A stretch of DNA of 64,000 bases, from NCBI GenBank assembly GCA_003151975.1, contig PLZD01000003.1, positions 43,600-107,599 on the forward strand, written 5' to 3'. This stretch comes from Elusimicrobiota bacterium. GTDB taxonomy: Bacteria; Elusimicrobiota; Elusimicrobia; UBA1565; UBA9628. The position numbers were made by a program, and so were the translations under genes. The notes beneath the pieces were generated by a model. That model was not told where the DNA came from. It saw only the letters and a list, made by a program, of their open reading frames with translations, and did no database searches. Of this stretch, positions 45,547 through 55,000 are shown piece by piece (position 1 is the first letter of the stretch; each line of letters opens with the position of its first letter).

Positions 45547-45846
45547 TCAGACGAACTGAATTTTTATCTTCTTCTGCAGGGCTTGCGCCACCTTCTGAAG
45601 ACTGGCCAAAGAATGTCCTTTGTAATTCAGGGATTCGAGCCGCGCGACCACCTGCTGGGACGTCTTCATCTTTTTGGCCAACTGCGCCTGGGTCAGGCCG
45701 GCTTTCCGGCGCAGCATGACGAGCCGATAGGCCGTCTCTAGGAACACATCCTCGTCCGGCTCGTCGAGGGCCTTGCGAAAAGCCGGGTCCTTCATCATCT
45801 CGGCGTGATGATCCTCAAACCGAACCAACTTCATCTTCTTTTTCAT
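45547..45846 (-). CDS. XRE-family antitoxin (HigA-like)
   Basis: 99 residues. A helix-turn-helix of the XRE/Cro type is at ~40-90: LVMLRRKAGLTQAQLAKKM, TSQQVVARLE and HSLASLQKVAQAL. The N-terminal 35 residues would wrap the toxin. Its ATG overlaps the stop of the toxin gene as ATGA. Toxin-first order is the HigBA arrangement. The antitoxin probably binds the palindrome in the promoter upstream of the toxin. Confidence 0.9.
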   Translation of the reverse strand: MKKKMKLVRFEDHHAEMMKDPAFRKALDEPDEDVFLETAYRLVMLRRKAGLTQAQLAKKMKTSQQVVARLESLNYKGHSLASLQKVAQALQKKIKIQFV

Positions 45847-46205
45847 ATCTCCAATTCCCCGTTGTCGATCATGCGCAGAAAGTCTCCTTTGTATCTGATC
45901 GCTCGGTCGATCTCCGCCGAAGGAACGTCATTCGTCTTCTTGATGATGCCGTGAGTGATGACTATCTTCCCGTCGTACAAAAAGAAGTACAGGGCCCGAT
46001 ACTGATCGCCTCCGAATCCCACGCGGAGCTCCCGAATGCCGTCCCTCAAGGCGTCTGCGTAGGGCCGCTTCAGATCGGGGCCATGCTGTCTCAACAAATC
46101 AAGGAGCTTGTCGAACTTGGCCCTGACCTTCTCCGATGTCCCATCGACGAACAATTTGAACGGACAATCTCCCCGGGCCGTCTTGTAGTAGAAGACCTGG
46201 TACAT
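45843..46205 (-). CDS. HigB/Gp49-family toxin (RelE superfamily)
   Basis: 120 residues with the Gp49/HigB pattern: YQVFYYKTARGDCPFKLFVD, ELRVGFGGDQYRALYFFL, KIVITHGIIKKT, with basic and aromatic residues placed as in RelE-type mRNA interferases. A C-terminal IDRAIRYKGDFLR is typical. AGAGGT precedes the ATG. It is followed by the antitoxin with overlap. Confidence 0.9.
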   Translation of the reverse strand: MYQVFYYKTARGDCPFKLFVDGTSEKVRAKFDKLLDLLRQHGPDLKRPYADALRDGIRELRVGFGGDQYRALYFFLYDGKIVITHGIIKKTNDVPSAEIDRAIRYKGDFLRMIDNGELEI

Positions 46206-46222
46206 ACCTCTATCACGCTCCC

Positions 46223-46251
46223 AGTATACAGCAACTTTGCTGTATTGTCAA
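46223..46251 (-). promoter_or_regulatory. toxin-antitoxin promoter with palindromic operator in the spacer
   Basis: Minus strand TTGACA (46251-46246), 17-nt spacer, TATACT (46228-46223). A perfect inverted repeat ATACAGCAA/TTGCTGTAT with a 2-nt centre (46226-46245) fills the spacer and part of the -10, so a bound antitoxin would exclude RNA polymerase. This is classic type II autoregulation. Confidence 0.88.
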
Positions 46252-46334
46252 TGCCCGGCCGAACGGTATCCCCATAATATATATACGATTGACCCCCCTA
46301 AAATGTTCCACAGCCACAAAATATATAATGAGCT

Positions 46335-48341
46335 GTGCCCGAGTTCCGCCTCAAGTCGAAGTTCAAGCCCGCCGGCGACCAGCCCGACGCCATCGAGACG
46401 CTGGTCCGCCGTATAAAGGAAGGCGCGCCCGCGCAGGCTCTGCTCGGCGTGACGGGCTCGGGCAAAACGTACACGGCGGCGCAGGTCATTCAGAAGCTCC
46501 AGCGCCCCGTGCTGGTCATGTCGCCCAACAAGGTGCTCGCGGCCCAGCTCTACGCCGAGTTCAAGTCCTTCTTCCCCGACAATGCGGTGGAATTTTTCAT
46601 TTCCTACTACGATTACTATCAGCCCGAAGCCTACGTGCCCAGCTCCGACACCTACATCGAGAAGGATTCCGCGATCAACGAGCGCATCGACCGCCTGCGC
46701 CTCAAGGCGACGAGCTCCCTGCTCGCGCGCCGCGACGTCATCGTCGTGGCCTCGGTCTCGTGCATCTACAACATCGGCTCGCCCGAGGGCTACCGCAAGA
46801 GCTCGATCCCGTTGGAGGTCGGCCTCAAAATCACGCGCGACCAGTTGCTCGGCAAGCTCGTGTCCATCCACTACGAGCGCAACGAAACCGATTTCACGCG
46901 CGGGAAATTCCGCGTCAAAGGCGGCGTCGTCGACGTCTTCCCGGCGTACATGGAGACCGCCTTCCGCATCGAGCTCGGCGACGACGACGTGAAGGCGATC
47001 ACCGAATTCGATCCGCTCACGGGGACCAAGTACAAATCCATTCAGCGCGAGTGGATCTACCCCGCCAAGCATTTCGTCACCGAACAGCAGGAGCGCCAAC
47101 GGGCCATTTCGGCCATCGACGCGGAACTCAAAGAGCGCGTCGCGTGGTTCACCGCGAAGAAGAAGCTGCTCGAGGCCCAGCGCATCGAGCAGCGCACGAA
47201 ATACGACATGGAGATGCTCAGCGAGATGGGCTTCTGCCACGGCGTCGAGAATTATTCGCGTCATCTTTCCGGAAGACCCGCCGGCGAGCGGCCTTTCTGC
47301 TTGATCGACTTCTTCCCGAAGGATTATCTGCTGATGATCGACGAGTCGCACGTCTCGGTCCCGCAGATCGGCGGCATGTACGAGGGCGACCGCAGCCGCA
47401 AGCAGACGCTCGTCGATTTCGGCTTCCGCCTGCCCTCCGCGCTCGACAACCGGCCGCAGAAATTCGCCGAGTTCGAGAAGCTCATGGGCCAGACGGTCTT
47501 CATCTCGGCGACACCCGGCCCGTACGAGCTCAAGAAGACGCAGGGCGAGGTCGTCGAGATGATCGTGCGGCCGACGGGCCTCGTCGACCCCGAGGTGATC
47601 ATCAAGCCCTCCGAGGGCCAGATCGCCGACCTCGTGGAGCGCATCAAAGATCGCGCGGCGAAAAAAGAGCGCGTGCTCGTCACGACGCTCACCAAGCGCA
47701 CCGCCGAGGACCTGACGACTTTCCTCGTGACCAAGGGGCTGCGGGTGCGCTACCTGCATTCCGACATCGACGCGCTCGAGCGCATCGCGATCCTGCACGA
47801 GCTGCGCCAGGGCAAATTCGACACACTGGTCGGCATCAATCTGCTGCGCGAGGGACTCGACCTGCCGGAGGTCTCGCTGGTCGCGATCCTCGGCGCCGAC
47901 CACGAAGGCTTCCTGCGCTCGGAGACGACCTTGATCCAGATCTCGGGCCGCGCGGCGCGCAACGTGGGCGGCCAAGTCATACTCTACGCCGACACCAAGA
48001 CCGGCTCGATGAAGCGCGCGCTGGGCGAAATGGACCGACGGCGCACCAAGCAGGTGGCCTACAACGCCTTGCACCACATCACGCCCAAGACCATTGTCAA
48101 AGCCGTCGAGGAATTGGAAGAATTCCAGAACAATGCCAAGCGCCAAGGTTTGTCGCTCCTGCGCGAGACGGGAAGGCCTCTCTCGGCCAAGGACGTCCCG
48201 GTCCTGGTCGAGGAATTGGAGTCCAGGATGAAGGACGCCGCGGACAATCTCGATTTCGAAGTCGCGGCCGAACTGCGCGACCAGCTTTTCGAGCTGCGCG
48301 AGATGTCGGCGACCAAGACGAGAACCAAGGCGACAAAATGA
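46335..48341 (+). CDS. uvrB: excinuclease ABC subunit B
   Basis: DNA-damage recognition helicase-like subunit of nucleotide excision repair. 668 residues: Walker A GVTGSGKT (38-45), the beta-hairpin region YYDYYQPEAYVPSSDTYIEKD-type (~91-110), helicase motifs through ISGRAARN, and a C-terminal UVR domain (~625-660) that contacts UvrC. GTG 46335 starts the conserved MPEFRLKSKF; TATAAT lies 5 nt upstream, so it may be leaderless. It begins an operon whose five junctions all overlap. No LexA box is evident in the upstream 129 bp. Confidence 0.96.
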   Translation: MPEFRLKSKFKPAGDQPDAIETLVRRIKEGAPAQALLGVTGSGKTYTAAQVIQKLQRPVLVMSPNKVLAAQLYAEFKSFFPDNAVEFFISYYDYYQPEAYVPSSDTYIEKDSAINERIDRLRLKATSSLLARRDVIVVASVSCIYNIGSPEGYRKSSIPLEVGLKITRDQLLGKLVSIHYERNETDFTRGKFRVKGGVVDVFPAYMETAFRIELGDDDVKAITEFDPLTGTKYKSIQREWIYPAKHFVTEQQERQRAISAIDAELKERVAWFTAKKKLLEAQRIEQRTKYDMEMLSEMGFCHGVENYSRHLSGRPAGERPFCLIDFFPKDYLLMIDESHVSVPQIGGMYEGDRSRKQTLVDFGFRLPSALDNRPQKFAEFEKLMGQTVFISATPGPYELKKTQGEVVEMIVRPTGLVDPEVIIKPSEGQIADLVERIKDRAAKKERVLVTTLTKRTAEDLTTFLVTKGLRVRYLHSDIDALERIAILHELRQGKFDTLVGINLLREGLDLPEVSLVAILGADHEGFLRSETTLIQISGRAARNVGGQVILYADTKTGSMKRALGEMDRRRTKQVAYNALHHITPKTIVKAVEELEEFQNNAKRQGLSLLRETGRPLSAKDVPVLVEELESRMKDAADNLDFEVAAELRDQLFELREMSATKTRTKATK

Positions 48342-49433
48342 CCTGGCTTTTTCTGTCCCTCGGTCTGAGTCAGGCTTTTGCCGCTCGCGACGTGGCCGTG
48401 CGGCACATCGGCGCGATGATCGACCCCTCGGGCAACAGCGCCCACATCGTGGGCCAAGACGAGGCCTACTCGGTGAGCCTCGGCAAGTCGGTGCTCTGGC
48501 TCTACGGCGACACGTTTTACGGGCGCCGCCGCCCCGACGGCAAGCCCGACGTCGAGGGCGCCGTCACGAACAGCTCGGCTCTGACCACCGACCAGGACGC
48601 TTCCGACGGCATCTCGGGCTTCATGCCGCTCGTCGACGCCAACGACAACCCGCGCGCGGTGCTGCCGTATGATCCAACGGAGAAACCGGCGAACCTAAGA
48701 CTCTGGCCCGGCCACGGCATCAAGATAGGCTCTAAGATTTATCTTTATTATTCGCTCATCGACATCACGGGCCCGGGCGAGTGGGACTTCACTCACGCGG
48801 GACAGGGGCTGGCCGTCGGCGAGGACCCGCACCAGCCGTTCACGCGGCTCAAATGGAAGGATCGCTTCGATTTCTGGCAGCGCCACGAGCCGCGATTCGG
48901 CGTCGCGGTCATCGAAGGGAAGGACGGGATGATCTACGTTTACGGCCGGCACGAGGAAAAGCCCAACGCTCTGCACTTGGCCCGCGTCAAGCCGGACGAC
49001 ATCGGGCGCCTCGACGCCTACGAATATCTTTCCTCCACGAAGACCGCCTCGTGGACCACCGAGCTCTCCAGCGCCGCGGCGATCTTCACCGACGCGCCGC
49101 CCGAGGCTTCCGTCTCCTTCAATCAATATCTGGGACAATTCATGATGCTCTACAGTCGGTTGATGGAGAATGACGTCGTCATTCGCACCGCGCCGCACGC
49201 GTGGGGACCGTGGACGCATCCGAGGGCGATCTACCACTGCAAGCCGAGCAAGCCCGACGCCTTCTGCTACGCGGCCAAGGAGCACCCGGAGTACAACACC
49301 GGCGACGGCCGGCGCATCTACTTCACTTTGGTCGACAGCGGCGAGGCCGAGGGCGGCGTCCCCGAGCTTTTCGAGGCCACTTTCCGGCCCACTCCCGCGC
49401 CGACGACGACCGATCGCGCGCACAGGAAGCCAC

Positions 49434-49456
<23 letters not shown>
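48338..49456 (+). CDS. exported DUF4185-type beta-propeller protein
   Basis: 372 residues with a signal peptide (MTWLFLSLGLSQAFA). The rest resembles DUF4185 / five-bladed propeller glycosidase-like proteins: VSLGKSVLWLYGDTFYG, AVTNSSAL, RLWPGHGIKIGSKIYLYYS, and QYLGQFMMLYS. Function unknown; it may bind or cut a glycan outside the cell. ATGA overlap with uvrB and 23-nt overlap with nadC place an exported protein inside an intracellular housekeeping operon. Confidence 0.8.
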
Positions 49457-50251
<795 letters not shown>

Positions 50252-50255
<4 letters not shown>

Positions 50256-50845
50256 GCGACCAAGTGTCAGGCATTAAGAATCAACATTCGCCGGCGAATG
50301 CCGGCCTCCCCGGCGTTACGCAGCTCCTGCATCTTCCCGTGACGGACTCCACGCAGGCCGTGGCGCGCTTTCTCGCAGACCAAGGCGCGCCGCACGGCAC
50401 GCTGGTCTGGGCCGACGCGCAGACGGCCGGACGCGGTCGAATGGGGCGCAAATGGAGTTCGAAGCCGGGCGGCCTCTATTTTTCGCTGGTCCTGCGGCCG
50501 GACTTTCCGCCGTCGAAGCTGGCCGACCTGAGCCTGGCGACGGCCGACGCGGCGGCGCGCGCCGTGCGCGATCTCACCGGATGCCAGTCGGCCATCAAGG
50601 CGCCCAACGACGTCTACGCCGTCAAAGCGGGCAAGGCGCGCAAGATTTGCGGAATTTTGGCGGAGGCCTCGGGCGACTCGCACAAGACCGATTGGGTCGC
50701 GCTCGGCGTCGGCATCAACGTCAACAACAAGCCCGGCTTGGCCTCGGCGACGAGCCTGAAGGCGCTCGACGGCAAGACGCGCGAAATCGCGAAGGTGCTG
50801 GCGAAATTCATGGTAGAATTCCAGCTGTCGTACAAGACAATCTGA
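50252..50845 (+). CDS. birA: biotin--[acetyl-CoA-carboxylase] ligase, catalytic domain only
   Basis: 197 residues. Attaches biotin to carboxylase carrier domains. The biotinyl-AMP motif GRGRMGRKWSS is at 60-70, followed by GLYFSLVLRPD, KAPNDVYAV (the KWPND-like lysine motif) and GVGINVNN. There is no N-terminal HTH, so it cannot repress a bio operon. The C-terminal SH3-like cap is missing or very short. Start overlaps nadC; stop overlaps the tautomerase start by one base. Confidence 0.92.
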
Positions 50846-51222
50846 TGCCGCTCATCGAGATCACCGCCCTGCCCCCGCGCTCCGGCGCCGACGCCTCGCG
50901 CGCGCTCAAGAACGCCGCGTGGGAGCTCAGCAAGGTCCTCGGCGTGCCGCTCGAGAAAGTCCGCGCGGTTTGGGTGAGCCTCGCGCCGGGGCATTACGCG
51001 GAAGGCGGTTCGGTCCCCGACGCGTCCCAGTCCGACTCTCATCCCCCGATCGTCCGTATCGGCTGCTTCGAGGGCCGCTCGCCCGAGGTCATCGAGAAGG
51101 CGATCAAGATCGTCGTCGACAGCGTTTGCCGAGACCTCAAGCTCGCTCCCGGCAACGCCTTCGTGTATTACGACGAATTCTCCAAAGGCCGCCTCTTCGC
51201 CAGCGGGGCGATGAAGACGTGA
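50845..51222 (+). CDS. tautomerase superfamily protein
   Basis: 125 residues beginning MPLIEI; after removal of Met the Pro would be the catalytic N-terminal base, as in 4-oxalocrotonate tautomerase and MIF relatives. Further family-like stretches are VRAVWVSLAPGHYAEGG, PPIVRIGCFEGRS and APGNAFVYYDEFSKGRLFASG. Substrate unknown. TGATG overlap with birA and GTGA overlap with the SDR gene show tight coupling. Confidence 0.82.
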   Translation: MPLIEITALPPRSGADASRALKNAAWELSKVLGVPLEKVRAVWVSLAPGHYAEGGSVPDASQSDSHPPIVRIGCFEGRSPEVIEKAIKIVVDSVCRDLKLAPGNAFVYYDEFSKGRLFASGAMKT

Positions 51223-52016
51223 ACCGGCTCAAGGACAAGGTCGTCCTGCTGACGGGCGCATCAAGCGGCATCGGCTGGGCCACGGCCCAGGAACTCGCCC
51301 GCCACGGGGCCAAGCTCGCGCTCGGGGCGCGCCGCGCCGACAAGCTCTCGGAGCTTTCCAAACTGCTCAAGACCGAGTCGTTCCTGGTCCCCATGGACGT
51401 CAGCGACATCAAGCAGGGCAGGCAAGCCATCAAGGCCGTGGTCAAGACCTTCGGGCGCCTCGACATCCTGATCAACAACGCCGGCATCACCGAGACCAAG
51501 CGTTTCCACGAGCAGGATTTTCACGCGGTCGAGAAGATCATGCAGACCAATTTCTTCGGCGCCGCCGCGCTCATCCACGAAGCGATCCCGGTCATGCTCA
51601 AGCAGAAGGAAGGCCACATCGTCAACGTCGCCTCGATCGCGGGGCTCATCGGCATGCCTTACATGGCGGCCTACGCGGCCTCCAAGTTCGCGCTCGTGGG
51701 CCTGACCGACTCCCTGCGGCGCGAGCACTACAAGACGGGCGTGAGGCTCACCTGCGTGTGCCCGGGCTCCGTCGACACGCCGATGGTCGCCGCCGATCTC
51801 CAGGACGAGGGGCTCGGGCGCCTCGCGCGGCCCAAGACCGCCGAGCAGATGGCCAAGAAGATCGTCCATTGCTGCGTCAACCCGCGGCCGCGGCTGATCT
51901 ACGGCGACGTGCCGGGCGCGATGGTCCACTTCGCGCATTGGGCGCCGCGTCTGGCGGACTGGATCCTCCACCACACCTACTCGCGGGCGCACCCGCTCGG
52001 CCACAAGCGCAGCTAA
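51219..52016 (+). CDS. short-chain dehydrogenase/reductase
   Basis: 265 residues. TGASSGIG (12-19) binds NAD(P); the NNAG motif is at ~86-89; Ser139, Tyr152 and Lys156 form the catalytic set (YAASK). A C-terminal extension of ~25 residues is basic and aromatic (HFAHWAPRLADWILHHTYSR), possibly membrane-associated. Substrate unknown; the family reduces ketones or oxidises alcohols, including fatty acyl chains. Last gene of the uvrB operon, GTG start within the GTGA overlap. It faces the alpha-dioxygenase fusion with 6 bp between the stops. Confidence 0.93.
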   Translation: MNRLKDKVVLLTGASSGIGWATAQELARHGAKLALGARRADKLSELSKLLKTESFLVPMDVSDIKQGRQAIKAVVKTFGRLDILINNAGITETKRFHEQDFHAVEKIMQTNFFGAAALIHEAIPVMLKQKEGHIVNVASIAGLIGMPYMAAYAASKFALVGLTDSLRREHYKTGVRLTCVCPGSVDTPMVAADLQDEGLGRLARPKTAEQMAKKIVHCCVNPRPRLIYGDVPGAMVHFAHWAPRLADWILHHTYSRAHPLGHKRS

Positions 52017-52022
52017 TTCAGG

Positions 52023-55000
52023 CTATTTTTCGTTCTCGCGGTCGAGCTCGGCCTGAGAGACGCCCTGGTAGAACTCCAGCAAGCGCTCGCGGCTGATCGC
52101 CGGCACGCGCCCGCCGGGCAAGCCGTCTTCCCAGACGACGCGGTCGGCGAAGACGTTGAGGACGTCGCCGGCGCGGCGTCCGGCCTGCCAGCGGCCGATG
52201 ATGCGCTGCAGCACGGTGCCGCGGCCTTCCGTCTTGTCGCGCCACTGGTTGGCCTCGCGCATGCGCGCGAAGTCGTAAGCCGTCATGTAGCCGCGCAGGC
52301 CGCCAAACTCCCGGAACATGCGGTCGAACTCGACCATGTTCACGTCCCCGGGCTTGAGGCCCAGAGCGGCCGCGTCCTCGCGCGACATGTAGGTCCGCGT
52401 GTTCGCGTAGCTGTGCGCGTCGATCATGTTGGGCACGAAGATGTCGAAGCGGCCGACGGGCCAGCGCGCCTTTTCTTCCGCCGTCATGAACTTCTGGGTC
52501 TTGGGCGGGAAGACGATGTGCGCCAAGAGCGCGAGCTTGAAGGCGCCGTAGACGGAAATGCCGCTGGCGCGCAGAGCCTTGTACGAGCCCTTGAAGGTCG
52601 CCACGGGATTGTTCTTGTCGCCCAGTAGGAACCAATAGCGCTTGGCGATCGCGTTGTCGCCGGGCAAAGTCGCCGGATCGATCTTTGGCGCATCCTTGCG
52701 CAGGCGCGCCTTGATCTCGACGGCCTGCAAAGCCACCGCCGCGTCCATCGCTGCGACATTCTTCGACATTGAGTGCGCAGCGATCAATCCGGCGATGCCG
52801 AGCGCGACGGCCGCGATCGGAGCCGCGGCGAACAGCGCGTAGGCCATCCCCAAAGTCGTTATCAAGGAAACCGCGGCGGACGCTTTTCCGAACAAGGCGC
52901 CGCGATCCGCGTCGATCTTAAGCTGTTTGGTCTCCGACAAGCTCGGCGAGAAGCTCATGAGCTCGCGCGACGAGGTGAGCCGCTCGAGCGCCGTGCCGCC
53001 GAGGATCAAAGCGAGCGCTGTCGCCGAGATCGGCAGAGCCGAGAGCGCGCCCGCCAACGCCAAGCCGGCGATGCCGGCTCCGGCCAGTCCCCAGCTCCAG
53101 GCCGCGGACTTGGCGGCCTTGCCCTGCGCCGCGAGCGAGTCGTCGGCCAAGGCCTTGGGCAGCCAGCCCTGTTCAAGATAAGGCATGTACGGATTGGCCA
53201 TCGCCTCGATGTCGAGCGCCTTGAGGCCCGGCATGACGCGCGCCACGATGTTGGCGAAGCTGTTGGTCTCGTTGTAATCGATGCCGCTTTGGTCGTAAGT
53301 CTTGGCGTTGTACTCCGACGAAAGGAACCGGTCGTTCTTAAGGCGCGCCGGCGCCGAGAGCACGAAGACCTTGAACTGGCGGTTGCCCAGCGCGTAGCCG
53401 ACGGGCTTGCGCTCGGCCAAGATGCCGATCTGCATGTCGACATCCTCGACCTTCTTGTAGACTTCGCGCAGCTTGTCGGCGGCTTCCTTGTTGCCGCCTG
53501 TCAGCTCCTCGAAAGTGCGCGGCGGCTTCTCGCCGAGGCGGATCGTGAACTTCGTGTAGGTGCTCGACTCCAGGCGCTCGCGAGTGCGGATGATGTCGAT
53601 CGCGCCGAGATCCACTTTATGGCCGTCCTTCGCGCCGTCCTGCGCGGTCAGGTTGCGCAGGTCGTCGGGCACGTTGTTGATCGTGAGCTCGCCGACTTTC
53701 TCGCGGCCCATCGTCAGGCCCCAGTCCTCGAGCGAGTGGCTGCGCAGGATTTCTTGCGTGTGCACGCCGACGCGGTCGCGCAGCTTGACGGAATCGATGA
53801 CGCTGATCTCAACGGTGCCGTCGGCATTGGGCGTGAGGTGATTCACGGCCAGCGTGTCGCGGATGAGCTGGTGCATGCGGTAAACGTCGACGAACTCTTC
53901 GGTGAAGTTGTAGTGCTTGCCGTAATGCGTCGTGTCGGTGCCGGGGATGCCGAACAACAGCTCGGTGCGGATGAGCGGATCGGTGAACTTGGCGAGCTTC
54001 GGGTGACGGTCGGTGAAGCGCATGTACGAGAGTTTAAAACGCTTGCCGAGGAAGCCGTACCAGTCGGCCCACATGATGTTCTGGCCGATCTTGGAGCCGG
54101 CGAAAAGCCACTGCGTCCACGGGACCGTGTGGTTGCGCGCATTGACCGCGGCGATTCTCAGCCTGGCCTTCTGAAAGAGCTCCTCATCGGAGAGTTGAAT
54201 GCCCCGGGCCTTATATTCCTGATTGATCGCGTCGGCCACGAAGTTGTGCTCGTGCGCCCAGACGTTGTTGTGCACCGAGAGCTCGACGGACATGTTGTTG
54301 TTGAAGCCCGTCTGCGGCACGCCGGGCTTGGCGGGATCGTCGCCGAGATAGCCGTCGGCGCCGATCTTGAGGTGCCCGCCCGTAAACGAGCGGACCTTGG
54401 CCTGAGTCTCGGCGGAACTGCCGTAAAGCGAGGACTTATCCCACGGCGAAGTCTCGGCGTTGCGGTGGATCGCGGCGCCCTGGTAATCGGCGGGCACGCT
54501 GTCGTCGATCTTCGTCCGGTTGAGTATGACGGTGCCGCCTTCGGGCTTCAAGGGATGGCCCTTGGGCACGGTGAAGGAGACCGGGTGGTCGGTCAGCGGG
54601 CGCTGTTCGTGGTTGAACCAGTCGTGCAGCTGGTCCTGAATCTGCATGAACCAGTAGTTCGCGGGGATTTCCTTGATGATCGGATTGCCCTGCGCGTCGT
54701 GCGCGCGCTGCTGGAGCTTTTCGGAGATCACGAACGGGTTCGGGTCCATCTTGTCGAAATTCGGATTGGGCGGACCGTCGGGCTTGCGGACCTGGTTGAA
54801 GCGCGAGCCGGCCTTGGCCATGTCCGGGTCTTTGAGATCGAAATAGCTGCCGTCGGCGGTGCGGTATTTCTTCTGCGACTCCGTGGCGGGACCCGCGACT
54901 TTCTTGTCGGTGGAAGGCTCGGCGCCGGCGTCCCACAGATGCAGGCGCAGGTACTGCTCGTTGAAATAGAGGTAGATCGCGGCGAGCGTCGGCGGCATCT

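Noticed and set aside
46262..46334. LexA/SOS box upstream of uvrB
   Set aside because: Only a half-site-like TGTTCC is present; no GAAC-N4-GTTC or CTGT-N8-ACAG.
46248..48146. Long open frame on the minus strand opposite uvrB
   Set aside because: uvrB is certain on the plus strand. The antisense frame is an Ala/Arg/Leu/Glu-rich shadow caused by high G+C and shows no motif.
46289..48337. Apparent long N-terminal extension of the DUF4185 protein through uvrB
   Set aside because: It runs in the wrong frame through uvrB. The signal peptide at 48338 and the ATGA overlap set the true start.
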